Shown piece after piece: positions 53,418 through 62,275 of a stretch of DNA of 64,000 bases (the stretch's first letter is position 1; each line of letters begins with the position of its first letter). The stretch comes from Streptomyces sp. V3I8. GTDB lineage: Bacteria; Actinomycetota; Actinomycetes; Streptomycetales; Streptomycetaceae. The notes beneath the pieces were generated by a model, which saw only the letters and a list, made by a program, of their open reading frames with translations, was not told the origin of the DNA and did no database searches. The position numbers and the translations under genes are program-made. The stretch is taken from the NCBI RefSeq assembly GCF_030817535.1, contig NZ_JAUSZL010000002.1, positions 3,286,001 to 3,350,000 on the forward strand, in the 5' to 3' direction.

Positions 53418-53621
53418 TTAGGCGGGGACGATGTTCTCCGCCTGCGGGCCCTTCTGACCCTGCGTGACGTCGAAGGAGACCTTCTGGCCCTCCTGCAGCT
53501 CACGGAAGCCCGAGCTCGCGATGTTGGAGTAGTGGGCGAAGACGTCGGCGCCGCCGCCGTCCTGCTCGATGAAGCCGAAGCCCTTTTCGCTGTTGAACCA
53601 CTTCACGGTGCCAGTAGCCAT
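53418..53621 (-). CDS. Cold-shock protein (CspA family)
   Basis: 67 residues from ATG 53621 with AAGGAG upstream. [20 protein letters not shown] carries RNP1 (KGFGFI) and DVFAHYSNI carries RNP2-like (VFAHY); [20 protein letters not shown] completes the OB fold. Binds single-stranded nucleic acid as an RNA chaperone. The 5' leader contains a hairpin with a U-rich tail (53679-53706), suggesting control by premature termination or structure switching. Single gene with its own strong terminator. Confidence 0.95.
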   Translation of the reverse strand: MATGTVKWFNSEKGFGFIEQDGGGADVFAHYSNIASSGFRELQEGQKVSFDVTQGQKGPQAENIVPA

Positions 53622-53678
53622 GTCATTTCTCCTTGGATAGGTGTGGCTCCCATCCGGAAATGACCGGAAAAACAAAAC

Positions 53679-53706
53679 GCGCCTGAGAGAGAATCCTTTC
53701 AGGCGC
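53679..53706 (-). promoter_or_regulatory. Leader hairpin with U-tract upstream of csp (candidate attenuator)
   Basis: On the minus strand GCGCCTGA ... TCAGGCGC (8-bp stem, 12-base loop) is followed by GTTTTGTTTTT, an intrinsic-terminator layout 58 bp before the csp start codon. A separate terminator for the upstream hutH exists at 53759-53793, so this one probably acts within the csp leader. Confidence 0.55.
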
Positions 53707-53758
53707 ACAAGTTAATGGGTACCAAAAACGTTTCGCTATGAACCCTAGCACACGATGT

Positions 53759-53793
53759 GGCGGGGCTGCTGTGACAGACACGACAGCCCCGCC
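53759..53793. terminator. hutH terminator
   Basis: Perfect 10-bp arms GGCGGGGCTG / CAGCCCCGCC with a 15-base loop, 20 bp beyond the hutH stop. Confidence 0.65.
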
Positions 53794-53812
53794 CGTACGA
53801 AGCGAATTCCCG

Positions 53813-55357
53813 TCAGGCCAGCGGACCCGTCACGGGTTCCACGGCCGCGACGAGGTGGCCGCCGCGCACGAAGGCGTCCGCGGCGGCGAGGTCCGGGGCG
53901 AGGAAGCGGTCCGGGCCCGGGCCCGCCACTCCGGCCTCCCGGGCCGCGCCGATGGCGGCCTGCGAGGCCGGCGCCGGGGTGAGGCCGGCGCGCAGTTCGA
54001 CGGCGCGGGAGGCGGCGTACAGCTCGATGGCGATGACCCGGGCCAGGTTGTCGACGGCCGTACGGAGCTTGCGGGCGGCCGACCAGCCCATCGAGACGTG
54101 GTCCTCCTGCATCGCGGAGGACGGGATGGAGTCGGCGGAGGCCGGCACCGCGAGCCGCTTCATCTCGCTGACCAGGGCGGCCTGCGTGTACTGGGCGATC
54201 ATCAGGCCGGAGTCGACGCCCGCGTCGTCCGCGAGGAAGGGCGGCAGGCCGTGCGAGCGGTTCTTGTCGAGGAGCCGGTCGGTGCGGCGCTCCGCGATCG
54301 AGGCGAGGTCGGCCGCGGCGACGGCGAGGAAGTCCAGCACGTACGCGACCGGGGCGCCGTGGAAGTTGCCGTTCGACTCGACCCGGCCGTCGGGCAGCAC
54401 GACCGGGTTGTCGACGGCGGCGGCCAGCTCGCGGTCGGCGACCAGCCGGGCATGGGCCATGGTGTCGCGGCCGGCCCCCGCGACCTGCGGGGCGCAGCGC
54501 ACCGAGTACGCGTCCTGGACGCGCGGGGCGTCGTCCTGATGATGACCGGTGAGCTCCGAGCCCTTGAGCACGGCCAGCATGTTGGCGGCGCTGGCGCTCT
54601 GGCCGGGGTGCGGCCGGATGGCGTGCAGTTCGGGCGCGAGGACCCGGTCGGTCCCGAGGAGCGCCTCCAGGCTGAGGGCGGCCGTGATGTCGGCGGACTT
54701 GTAGAGGGTGTCGAGGTCGGCGAGGGCCATGAGCAGCATGCCGAGCATGCCGTCGGTGCCGTTGAGGAGGGCCAGGCCCTCCTTCTCGCGCAGTTCGACG
54801 GGCTCGATGCCGTGCGCGGCGAGCAGTTCGCCGGCCGGGCGGACCTCGCCGTCCGGGCCCTCGGCGTCCCCCTCACCCATCAGGGTCAGGGCGCAGTGCG
54901 AGAGCGGCGCGAGGTCGCCGGAGCAGCCGAGCGAGCCGAACTCGTGGACGACCGGGGTGATGCCGGCGTTGAGGACGTCGGCCATGGCCTGCGCGACGGA
55001 CGGCCGTACGCCGGTGCGGCCGGAGCAGACGGTCTTCAGCCGCAGGAACATCAGGGCCCGGACGACCTCGCGCTCGACGCGCGGTCCCATCCCGGCGGCG
55101 TGCGAGCGCACGATGTTGCGCTGCAGCTGGGCCCGCAGCTCCGGGCTGATGTGCCGGGTCGCGAGGGCTCCGAAGCCGGTGGAGACGCCGTAGACGGGCT
55201 CCGGTTTGGCCGCCAGGGCCTCCACGATCTCGCGGGCCGCGGCGAGCGCCGCCAGCGCCTCGCCGGAGAGCTCGACCCGGGCGCCCCCGCGCGCCACGGC
55301 CAGCACGTCGGACGCGGTGACCCCGGCCGTCCCCACCACCACAGTGTGCATATCCAT
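53813..55357 (-). CDS. hutH: Histidine ammonia-lyase
   Basis: 514 residues from ATG 55357 (ATG 55351 possible). VYGVSTGFGALATRHIS, RNIVRSHAAGMG, and the MIO-forming triad in GSLGCSGDLAPLSH (C145-S146-G147); here Cys replaces the common Ala, as I recall for Streptomyces enzymes. Later QEDHVSMGW, EDH and the C-terminal PITGPLA-like PVTGPLA. It deaminates histidine to urocanate, the first step of histidine use. Stands alone, as is usual for Streptomyces where hut genes are scattered. Confidence 0.95.
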   Translation of the reverse strand: MDMHTVVVGTAGVTASDVLAVARGGARVELSGEALAALAAAREIVEALAAKPEPVYGVSTGFGALATRHISPELRAQLQRNIVRSHAAGMGPRVEREVVRALMFLRLKTVCSGRTGVRPSVAQAMADVLNAGITPVVHEFGSLGCSGDLAPLSHCALTLMGEGDAEGPDGEVRPAGELLAAHGIEPVELREKEGLALLNGTDGMLGMLLMALADLDTLYKSADITAALSLEALLGTDRVLAPELHAIRPHPGQSASAANMLAVLKGSELTGHHQDDAPRVQDAYSVRCAPQVAGAGRDTMAHARLVADRELAAAVDNPVVLPDGRVESNGNFHGAPVAYVLDFLAVAAADLASIAERRTDRLLDKNRSHGLPPFLADDAGVDSGLMIAQYTQAALVSEMKRLAVPASADSIPSSAMQEDHVSMGWSAARKLRTAVDNLARVIAIELYAASRAVELRAGLTPAPASQAAIGAAREAGVAGPGPDRFLAPDLAAADAFVRGGHLVAAVEPVTGPLA

Positions 55358-55415
55358 ATTCAGGAGCGTACGCAGTGAATGCGGCGATGTCACTAGCGAA
55401 TGCCGGGTGGGGCCC

Positions 55416-56561
55416 TTACCGCCGACCGCGAAACCTCCGGCGGTCGGCCGCCGCGGGCGGGGGCGCGTCGGCGAGGCGTACGACGGGGTCGTCGGGGCCC
55501 TCGCGGCCGGCGACCACGGGCTTCGTGGCGCGTACGGCCTTGGCGCGGTACTGGGCCGCGTCGGCGAGGCGGAAGAGGCGGCGGGCCGAGCGGACGGGCC
55601 CGAGCGGGTCCCCGGTGGAGGCGACCCCGCACGCGACGCCCTCGCCGAGTTCCAGCTCGGCGGCGCGGCGGCACAGTTCGTCGGCGACGCGGACCACCTC
55701 GTCGGCGGCGGGGCCCACCGCCAGCAGGCAGAACTCGTCGCCGCCGAGGCGGGCGGCGAGCGTGCCGGGCAGCATGGCGCCGCACAGGGACAGCACCGAC
55801 CCGAAGCGTTCCAGGAGCCGGTCGCCGACGGCGTGCCCCTGGGTGTCGTTGACGCGCTTGAGCCCGTTCAGGTCGCACACGACGAGGCTGACGACCGCCC
55901 CCCGGGCGCGGTGGCACTCGACGGCCTCCTCCAGCCGCACGTCCACGGCCCGGCGGTTGGCGAGGCCGGTGAGCGCGTCGGTGAAGGCCAGCCGGCGGGC
56001 CTCCTCCAGGCGTTCGGTCTGCGCGATCCCGGCGGCGACCACGGAGGCGAGGACGGTCGCGAAGTCGGAGTCCGCCCGGCCGAAGACGGGGGCGCCGGCC
56101 GGGCGGGCGACGTACAGCTCCCCCCAGGCGCGGCCGTGCAGGACGATCGGCGCGACGACGCAGCAGCCGCGCCCGCGCCGTCTGAGCGCGGCCACCCTCT
56201 GGTGGCAGTACTCGGCGCGTCCCGCGGTGGGGCCGTCCGCCGTCTCGACCCAGGCGTTGGGCTCGCCGCCGCCCACCCAGCGCTCGTGCAGGAACTCGGT
56301 GATCTCGGGGAACCGGTGCACGGGGTACGTCTCGGACTCCGGGAACTCCTCCTCGCCCGGGGCCCGCTCCCCCGTGTTCACCAGGACCCGCAGCCGCCCC
56401 AGCTGCCGCTCCCACACGGACAGCGCGGCGAAGCTCCCGCCCAGCGCCCGGCAGGCGCCGTCCGCCGCCGCGCGCCACGACTCGTGCGGGGCGTGCGCGG
56501 CGGCCATGCCCTGCGCCAGCGCCACCACGGCCCTCAGCCGCACATCGTCACCACCCATCAC
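55416..56561 (-). CDS. GAF-GGDEF diguanylate cyclase
   Basis: 381 residues. Residues 5-190 form a GAF-like sensor (AQGMAAAHAPHESWRAAADG, GCCVVAPIVLHGRAWGELYV, ADSDFATVLASVVAAGIAQT). Residues 205-355 are the GGDEF domain: FTDALTGLANRRAVDVRLEE, VVCDLNGLKRVNDTQGHAVG, and an intact LGGDEF active site. It should make c-di-GMP, which controls BldD and development in Streptomyces. No RxxD inhibitory site is obvious. Soluble, no membrane segments. Divergent from the enoyl-CoA hydratase gene. Confidence 0.92.
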   Translation of the reverse strand: MMGGDDVRLRAVVALAQGMAAAHAPHESWRAAADGACRALGGSFAALSVWERQLGRLRVLVNTGERAPGEEEFPESETYPVHRFPEITEFLHERWVGGGEPNAWVETADGPTAGRAEYCHQRVAALRRRGRGCCVVAPIVLHGRAWGELYVARPAGAPVFGRADSDFATVLASVVAAGIAQTERLEEARRLAFTDALTGLANRRAVDVRLEEAVECHRARGAVVSLVVCDLNGLKRVNDTQGHAVGDRLLERFGSVLSLCGAMLPGTLAARLGGDEFCLLAVGPAADEVVRVADELCRRAAELELGEGVACGVASTGDPLGPVRSARRLFRLADAAQYRAKAVRATKPVVAGREGPDDPVVRLADAPPPAAADRRRFRGRR

Positions 56562-56653
56562 ACTATGCTAGGTAGTTTTGTACGACTTTGAGACGTCGAG
56601 CAGAGGGCGGGCCTTCCCCCGGCGACGGCCGGCTGGAATGATCGGGCCCGGAA

Positions 56654-56670
56654 GTTAACCCACGTTAACC
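56654..56670 (+). promoter_or_regulatory. GTTAACC direct repeat upstream of enoyl-CoA hydratase
   Basis: GTTAACC at 56654-56660 and 56664-56670, ten bases apart, AT-rich in very GC-rich surroundings, seventeen bases before the start codon. A candidate operator. Confidence 0.45.
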
Positions 56671-56686
56671 GGACCGGGAGAGTGCC

Positions 56687-57550
56687 ATGACGCAGCAGGG
56701 CGGGCCGGACGGCCCGGAGGAGCAGGGCGGGCCGGACGGGCAGGGCGGGCCGGGCGCCGAGCGGCGGTTCGGCGAGTACGTGGCCGTGCGGCGCCCCGCC
56801 CCGTACGTCGCGGAGCTCTCCCTGGACCGGCCGAAGGCCATGAACGCCGTGTCGTCCGCGATGGCCCGCTCGATCGCCGCCGCGTGCGAGGCGCTGGCCG
56901 CCGACCGGGACGTACGCGTGGTGGTGCTGACCTCGACCCATGAGCGGGCCTTCTGCGTCGGCGCCGACCTCAAGGAGCGCAACTCCCTCACGGACGCCGA
57001 GCTGGTCCGCCAGCGGCCGGTCGCGCGGGCCGCGTACACCGGCGTGCTGGAGCTCGCGATGCCCACCGTGGCCGCCGTGCACGGGTTCGCGCTCGGGGGC
57101 GGGTTCGAGCTGGCCCTCGCCTGCGACCTGATCGTGGCGGACGGCACGGCCGTGGTGGGTCTGCCCGAGGTGTCGGTCGGCGTCATCCCCGGGGGCGGCG
57201 GTACCCAGCTGCTGCCGCGGCGGGTGGGGGCGGCGCGGGCCGCCGAGCTGATCTTCTCGGCGCGGCGGGTGGGGGCGGTGGAGGCGCGTGAGCTGGGGCT
57301 GGTGGACGAACTGGTCTCCGACGGCCAGGACCGGGCGGCCGCGCTCGCGCTCGCCTCGCGCATCGCCGGGAACTCGCCCGTGGGGCTCCGGGCCGCGAAG
57401 CGGGCGCTGCGGCTCGGGCACGGGCTCGACCTGCGGGCGGGGCTAGAGGTCGAGGACGCGGCGTGGCGGTCGGTGGCGTTCTCGGGGGACCGGGCGGAGG
57501 GGGTCGCGGCGTTCAACGAGAAGCGGCGGCCGCAGTGGCCCGGGGAGTAG
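56687..57550 (+). CDS. Enoyl-CoA hydratase/isomerase family protein
   Basis: 287 residues, ATG start behind GGGAGAG. A Gly/Pro-rich N-terminal tail precedes the crotonase fold: VAELSLDRPKAMNAVSSAMA, VVVLTSTHERAFCVGADLKE (oxyanion hole), AVHGFALGGGFELALACDLI, GLPEVSVGVIPGGGGTQLLP with the catalytic glutamate region, and AAELIFSARRVGAVEARELG. Hydrates 2-enoyl-CoA in fatty-acid or amino-acid breakdown; exact substrate unknown. The methylglutaconyl-CoA hydratase (AUH-like) subgroup is possible given the nearby acyl-CoA carboxylase genes. Confidence 0.9.
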   Translation: MTQQGGPDGPEEQGGPDGQGGPGAERRFGEYVAVRRPAPYVAELSLDRPKAMNAVSSAMARSIAAACEALAADRDVRVVVLTSTHERAFCVGADLKERNSLTDAELVRQRPVARAAYTGVLELAMPTVAAVHGFALGGGFELALACDLIVADGTAVVGLPEVSVGVIPGGGGTQLLPRRVGAARAAELIFSARRVGAVEARELGLVDELVSDGQDRAAALALASRIAGNSPVGLRAAKRALRLGHGLDLRAGLEVEDAAWRSVAFSGDRAEGVAAFNEKRRPQWPGE

Positions 57551-57556
57551 TTTCCC

Positions 57557-57620
57557 GCCCCTGAGAAGCGGAGCTGCGGCCCGGACGGAAAGCCGGGGCG
57601 CAGCCCCGCTTCTCAGGGGC
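57557..57620. terminator. Long-stem terminator between enoyl-CoA hydratase and cyclase
   Basis: GCCCCTGAGAAGCGG-A-GCTGCG pairs with CGCAGC-C-CCGCTTCTCAGGGGC: about 21-bp arms with one mismatch, loop 21 bases. Convergent genes flank it. Confidence 0.75.
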
Positions 57621-57638
57621 GCGGGGAACCGCGCGGCC
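57615..57638 (+). repeat. Dispersed intergenic repeat, copy 5
   Basis: AGGGGCGCGGGGAACCGCGC then GGCC; overlaps the right arm of the terminator. Same family as at 39957. Confidence 0.65.
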
Positions 57639-57697
57639 GGCCACGGGCGGCCCACAGCCGCGCACCGGTCCTCGCCGGTCCCCGCCGAGCGCCCGGC

Positions 57698-59011
57698 TCA
57701 GCCCCGCCGGCTCATCAGCCACGGTTCGACCACGCCCAGGCCGCGGACCGCCCGTTGCCACATCGGCTGGAGGCCGAAGCGGTACACCGGCGGCTCCTCG
57801 CCCTCCTTCTCCGCCGCGACGGCCTCCTCGACCGCCACGGCCTCGGACGCGGGCGCGTCCTGCGTCCGGATCAGTTCCTCCGCGAACGCCCCGTCGACCA
57901 GGACGGCGTCCTTCGGCGCTATCGACGTGAGCCGCGACGCGAGGTTCACGGTCGTACCGAACACGTCACCCATGCGCGTGGTGACCGTGCCGAAGGCGAT
58001 GCCGACCCGCAGTTCGGGCATCGTCTCGTCGTTGGCCATGGTCTCGATGAGACGCAGCGCGATCTCGGCGGCGACACTCGCGTCGTCGGCCGCGTACAGC
58101 ACCTCGTCGCCGAGAGTCTTGATGAGGCGCCCCCCGTGCGCGGCGACCAGGTCGGCGGCGGTGGTCTCGAAGGCCTCGACGAGCTCGCCGAGCTCCTCCT
58201 CCTCCATGCGCCGGGTCAGGCGCGTGAAACCGACGAGGTCGGCGAAGCCGACGGCGAGGCGCCGGTCCACCATCTCCTCGTCGTCCGCGGCCTGCACGAC
58301 ACGGCCGGTCGCGGCGGCGAGCTGGCGCCGCCAGACGTAGATCAGGAACTCCTCCAGCTCGGGCAGCAGCAGCTCGATGAGGGGATACGTGACCTCGGTG
58401 CGCGTCATGCCCGGCTCGGGCGGCTCGGTGAGGCCCTCCAGGAACGAGTCGATCTGCCACTCGGCCAGCCGGGCGGTGGTCTGGCCGGTGGAACGGGCCA
58501 CCTGGACCGCCATCGCCTCGCTGAGCAGCCCGGCCTCCACCAGACCGGCCAGCCGCCGCAGGGCCAGCACGTCGGCCTCGGTGAGCGCCTTGGCCTGGCC
58601 GATGTCGGCGAAGCCCATGGCCCGCCAGAAACGGGAGGCCAGCTCCATGGAGACGCCGGCGCTGCGGGCCGCCTGGAAGGGGGTGTAGCGCCGCTCGGCG
58701 CCGAGGATCAGCTGTTCGAGCCGGAGCGCCAGCGGGTCGTCCTCGTCGGACTCGGCGCCGGCCTGATCGGTGCGGCTGTCGGTACGACCGTCCGTGCGGC
58801 TGTCGGTACGGCCCTCGGGGGGACTGTCGGGGCGGCCGTCCTGCGCGTCCACTGGGTGCTGTTCCTCTTTCTCCACGCGCTCCACGCGCGCGCGTGCTTC
58901 GGGCCGGTCGACCCGTGCGGCCGCCGTGTCGGCGACAGACCCGGAGGTACGCCCCGGCTCACCGTCGGAGGCGGGGTCACCCGTGCCCGAACCGCTGTCG
59001 TCGACCGTCAC
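57698..59011 (-). CDS. cya: Class III adenylate cyclase
   Basis: 437 residues, GTG start. A charged, repeat-rich N-terminus (EGRTDSRTDGRTDSRTDQAG) precedes a helical regulatory domain (residues about 110-250: LEQLILGAERRYTPFQAARS, AMGFADIGQAKALTEADVLA) and the cyclase domain (about 260-410): RLAVGFADLVGFTRLTRRME with the metal Asp, HGGRLIKTLGDEVLYAADDA, RVGIAFGTVTTRMGDVFGTT, VNLASRLTSIAPKDAVLVDG. This matches the single class III cyclase at this position in S. coelicolor (SCO4928, from memory), which makes cAMP for germination and development. Cytosolic. DNA repeats encoding the N-terminus (DGRTDSRTD) suggest local expansion. Confidence 0.88.
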   Translation of the reverse strand: MTVDDSGSGTGDPASDGEPGRTSGSVADTAAARVDRPEARARVERVEKEEQHPVDAQDGRPDSPPEGRTDSRTDGRTDSRTDQAGAESDEDDPLALRLEQLILGAERRYTPFQAARSAGVSMELASRFWRAMGFADIGQAKALTEADVLALRRLAGLVEAGLLSEAMAVQVARSTGQTTARLAEWQIDSFLEGLTEPPEPGMTRTEVTYPLIELLLPELEEFLIYVWRRQLAAATGRVVQAADDEEMVDRRLAVGFADLVGFTRLTRRMEEEELGELVEAFETTAADLVAAHGGRLIKTLGDEVLYAADDASVAAEIALRLIETMANDETMPELRVGIAFGTVTTRMGDVFGTTVNLASRLTSIAPKDAVLVDGAFAEELIRTQDAPASEAVAVEEAVAAEKEGEEPPVYRFGLQPMWQRAVRGLGVVEPWLMSRRG

Positions 59012-59302
59012 GCCTGCTGCCCTTCCGATCTGCCGCGGTCAGGTATCGACCGGGCTCAACTCTACGGCAGGTGTGCTGTGGCTCACTCCCGACTGCCGGG
59101 GCCGGACGGCCCGTGGCCCCCTGCCGTACACCCGCCTCCGGCGGACCGCACCCTGACGTACGGCCCGGGTACGTCCCGCGCTCACCACCAGCGCGAACAG
59201 GCACGCCTCCCCCACGTACCCCGCTGGGCCCTTCCGTCACTTTGCGCCCGGTTCTCCCGGCCGGGCCCGCCCGTCACCCGCCCGTCACCCGCCCGGTGTC
59301 CG

Positions 59303-60223
59303 TCACTCGCCGTCCGGGGAGTCCGCCGGAGAGTCCGCCGGGGCATCCGGCGAGGCGTCCGCCGGGCGCAGGTGCACGATGTCGCCCGCCCCCACCGGCT
59401 GCTGCACACCCTCCTCGGTGGCCAGCACCAGCCGCCCGTCGCCGTCGACGGCCACCGCCTCCCCGGTGATCGACCTGTCGCCGGGCAGCTCCGCCCGCAC
59501 CCGGCGCCCGAGCGTCGCGCAGCCCGCCGCGTAGGTGTCCTGGAGGCCGGACGCGGCGGGATCGCCCCGCATGTCGCGCCACTTCACGAACTCTTGTTCG
59601 AGTGAACGCAGGACGGAGCGCAGGATCGTGTCGCGGTCCGTCGTCACCGCTCCCGCGAGGGCGAGCGACCCGGCGCCCGGCACGGGCAGTTCGTCCGCGC
59701 GGAGCGTGACGTTGATGCCGACGCCCACGACGACGGCGTCGGCCCCGGCGCGCTCGGCGAGGATGCCGCCCGCCTTGCGCTCCGCGCCCTCCACCGTGAC
59801 CAGCAGGTCGTTCGGCCACTTCAGCGCGGTGTCCACTCCGGCCGAGCGCGACAGCCCCGTGGCCACCGCGACCCCGGTGAGCAGCGGCAGCCAGCCCCAG
59901 CGCTCGACGGGGACCCCGGCGGGCTTGAGCAGGACGGAGAAGAACAGGCCCGAGCGGGCGGGCGCCGTCCACCGCCGGTCGAGGCGTCCCCGTCCGGCGT
60001 CCTGCTCCTCGGCCACCAGGACCGCGCCCTCCTCCGCCTTGCCGTCCGTGGCGAGGCGGACGAGGTCGGAGTTGGTGGAACCGGTGCGGGCCACCACCTG
60101 GACGTCGGACCAGAGCCCGCCGTCCCGCACGAGCGCGCGGCGCAGCGCCATGCCGTTGAGCGGCGGACGGTCCAGGTCGGACCACCGATTGCTGTTCGCG
60201 TCTGAGTCGTCTCGCGGCGTCAT
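59303..60223 (-). CDS. birA: Biotin-[acetyl-CoA carboxylase] ligase
   Basis: 306 residues from ATG 60223 (GGGTGGG upstream). BPL/LplA domain: VVARTGSTNSDLVRLATDGK, VLVAEEQDAGRGRLDRRWTA (biotinyl-AMP loop), GLFFSVLLKP, LKWPNDLLV, KAGGILAERAGADAVVVGVG, INVTLRADELPVPG; C-terminal SH3-like domain (RVRAELPGDRSITGEAVAVD) and a repeat tail (DAPADSPADSPDGE). No N-terminal DNA-binding domain, so it only ligates biotin to carboxylase carriers. Divergent from pccB, which functions in a biotin-dependent enzyme. The 290 bp after the cyclase start hold short CGCCCGTCAC tandem repeats and no gene. Confidence 0.93.
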   Translation of the reverse strand: MTPRDDSDANSNRWSDLDRPPLNGMALRRALVRDGGLWSDVQVVARTGSTNSDLVRLATDGKAEEGAVLVAEEQDAGRGRLDRRWTAPARSGLFFSVLLKPAGVPVERWGWLPLLTGVAVATGLSRSAGVDTALKWPNDLLVTVEGAERKAGGILAERAGADAVVVGVGINVTLRADELPVPGAGSLALAGAVTTDRDTILRSVLRSLEQEFVKWRDMRGDPAASGLQDTYAAGCATLGRRVRAELPGDRSITGEAVAVDGDGRLVLATEEGVQQPVGAGDIVHLRPADASPDAPADSPADSPDGE

Positions 60224-60309
60224 GCAACCCACCCTAGGTGTGGTAAACGCCGCACTGCCGAACGGTAGGCACCCCACTACGCTACGGATGAGTAGCCATC
60301 CCCCCTTCT

Positions 60310-60360
60310 GAGCACCCGATCTCCGAGCCCCGCTCCGAGCACCCCACTCCGAGCACCCCC
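60310..60360 (+). repeat. Short imperfect tandem repeats in pccB leader
   Basis: Four imperfect units of GAGC(A/C)CC(C)...CTCC, about 12-15 bases each, between birA and pccB starts. Their role, if any, is unknown. Confidence 0.5.
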
Positions 60361-60399
60361 TTTCACGTCCCCACTGAGCAGGCAGGGAGCCGCATCCCG

Positions 60400-61998
60400 A
60401 TGTCCGAGCCGGAACAGCAGCACGAGACCGACATCCACACCACCGCGGGCAAGCTCGCGGACCTGCGGCGCCGCATCGACGAGGCGACGCACGCCGGCTC
60501 GGCACGCGCCGTCGAGAAGCAGCACGCCAAGGGCAAGTTGACGGCCCGTGAGCGGATCGAGCTGCTGATGGACGAGGGGTCCTTCGTCGAGTTCGACGAG
60601 TTCGCGCAGCACCGCTCGACGGACTTCGGGCTGGAGGACAACCGCCCGTACGGGGACGGGGTGGTGACCGGCTACGGCACGGTGGACGGCCGTCCGGTCG
60701 CCGTGTTCTCACAGGACTTCACGGTCTTCGGCGGCGCGCTCGGCGAGGTCTTCGGGCAGAAGATCATGAAGGCGATGGACTTCGCGCTGAAGACCGGCTG
60801 TCCGGTCATCGGCATCAACGACTCGGGCGGCGCCCGCATCCAGGAGGGCGTCGCGGCGCTCGGCATGTACGGCGAGATCTTCCGCCGCAACACGCACGCC
60901 TCGGGCGTGATCCCGCAGATCAGCCTGGTCGTCGGCCCGTGCGCCGGTGGCGCGGTCTACTCCCCCGCCATCACCGACTTCACGGTCATGGTCGACCAGA
61001 CCTCGCACATGTTCATCACCGGGCCCGACGTCATCAAGACGGTCACCGGCGAGGACGTCGGCTTCGAGGAGCTGGGCGGCGCGCGCACCCACAACGCGGT
61101 CTCCGGCGTGGCCCACCACATGGCCGGGGACGAGAAGGACGCGATCGAGTACGTCAAGTCGCTTCTCTCCTACCTCCCGTCGAACAACCTGAGCGAGCCG
61201 CCCGCCTTCCCCGAGGAGGCGGACCTGACGCCGACGGACGAGGACCGCGAGCTGGACACGCTCATCCCGGACAGCGCGAACCAGCCGTACGACATGCACA
61301 CGGTGATCGAACACGTCCTGGACGACGCCGAGTTCTTCGAGACGCAGCCGCTGTTCGCGCCGAACATCCTCACCGGCTTCGGCCGCATCGAGGGGCGTCC
61401 GGTGGGCGTCGTCGCCAACCAGCCGATGCAGTTCGCGGGCTGCCTGGACATCGACGCCTCCGAGAAGGCCGCGCGCTTCGTGCGCACCTGCGACGCCTTC
61501 AACGTCCCGGTCCTCACCTTCGTGGACGTGCCGGGCTTCCTGCCGGGCGTCGGCCAGGAGCACAGCGGCATCATCCGCCGCGGCGCCAAGCTGATCTACG
61601 CGTACGCCGAGGCGACCGTCCCCCTGATCACGGTCATCACCCGCAAGGCCTTCGGCGGCGCGTACGACGTCATGGGCTCCAAGCACCTGGGCGCGGACCT
61701 CAACCTCGCCTGGCCGACCGCGCAGATCGCCGTGATGGGCGCGCAGGGCGCGGTGAACATCCTGCACCGGCGCACCATCGCCGCCATCCCCGAGAGCGAG
61801 CGGGAAGCCGCCCGGGCCCGTCTGATCCAGGAGTACGAGGACACGCTCCTCAACCCCTACACGGCGGCCGAGCGCGGCTACGTCGACGGCGTGATCCTGC
61901 CGTCCGACACCCGCTCGCACGTCGTACGCGGTCTGCGGGCGCTGCGCACCAAGCGGGAGTCCCTGCCGCCGAAGAAGCACGGCAACATCCCCCTCTAG
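60400..61998 (+). CDS. pccB: Acyl-CoA (propionyl-CoA) carboxylase beta subunit
   Basis: 532 residues. Carboxyltransferase fold with the N-terminal crotonase-like half ([60 protein letters not shown]) and C-terminal half ([60 protein letters not shown]). The GGARIQEGV and AFGGAY oxyanion loops are intact. The residue after DIDA-type position that sets acyl preference is D in [13 protein letters not shown], fitting propionyl/acetyl classes. Makes methylmalonyl-CoA for polyketides. A very short epsilon-subunit gene follows after 26 bp. Confidence 0.94.
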   Translation: MSEPEQQHETDIHTTAGKLADLRRRIDEATHAGSARAVEKQHAKGKLTARERIELLMDEGSFVEFDEFAQHRSTDFGLEDNRPYGDGVVTGYGTVDGRPVAVFSQDFTVFGGALGEVFGQKIMKAMDFALKTGCPVIGINDSGGARIQEGVAALGMYGEIFRRNTHASGVIPQISLVVGPCAGGAVYSPAITDFTVMVDQTSHMFITGPDVIKTVTGEDVGFEELGGARTHNAVSGVAHHMAGDEKDAIEYVKSLLSYLPSNNLSEPPAFPEEADLTPTDEDRELDTLIPDSANQPYDMHTVIEHVLDDAEFFETQPLFAPNILTGFGRIEGRPVGVVANQPMQFAGCLDIDASEKAARFVRTCDAFNVPVLTFVDVPGFLPGVGQEHSGIIRRGAKLIYAYAEATVPLITVITRKAFGGAYDVMGSKHLGADLNLAWPTAQIAVMGAQGAVNILHRRTIAAIPESEREAARARLIQEYEDTLLNPYTAAERGYVDGVILPSDTRSHVVRGLRALRTKRESLPPKKHGNIPL

Positions 61999-62024
61999 CA
62001 CGCCGGTCGAGAACGGGAGCGGTC

Positions 62025-62234
62025 ATGAACATCAAGGTTGTACGGGGCAACCCGACCCCCGAGGAACTGGCCGCCGCCCTGGCGGTGGTCCGGGCCCGCG
62101 CCGCGGCGGCGGCAGCGCCCCCGCCCGGCGCGGACCGTGAGGGGGACGCCTGGTCGGACCCGTCCCGGGTGGCGGGCAGGCACCTGCCGGCCCCGGGGCC
62201 CACCGCCTGGACCCGCAGCTTCTGGCCGGCGTAG
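62025..62234 (+). CDS. pccE: Acyl-CoA carboxylase epsilon subunit
   Basis: 69 residues: MNIKVVRGNPTPEELAAALA, VVRARAAAAAA, then DPSRVAGRHLPAPGPTAWTR and SFWPA. The VxxGxPTxEELAAL start and the W-x-R-S-x-W end are the hallmarks of AccE/PccE, which stabilises the alpha-beta complex and raises activity in actinobacteria. GGGAGCGGTC precedes the ATG. Same operon as pccB. Confidence 0.93.
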   Translation: MNIKVVRGNPTPEELAAALAVVRARAAAAAAPPPGADREGDAWSDPSRVAGRHLPAPGPTAWTRSFWPA

Positions 62235-62275
62235 CCGGGCGGGGCGGGCAGGTGCCCGCCCCGCCCCCGGGCGGT

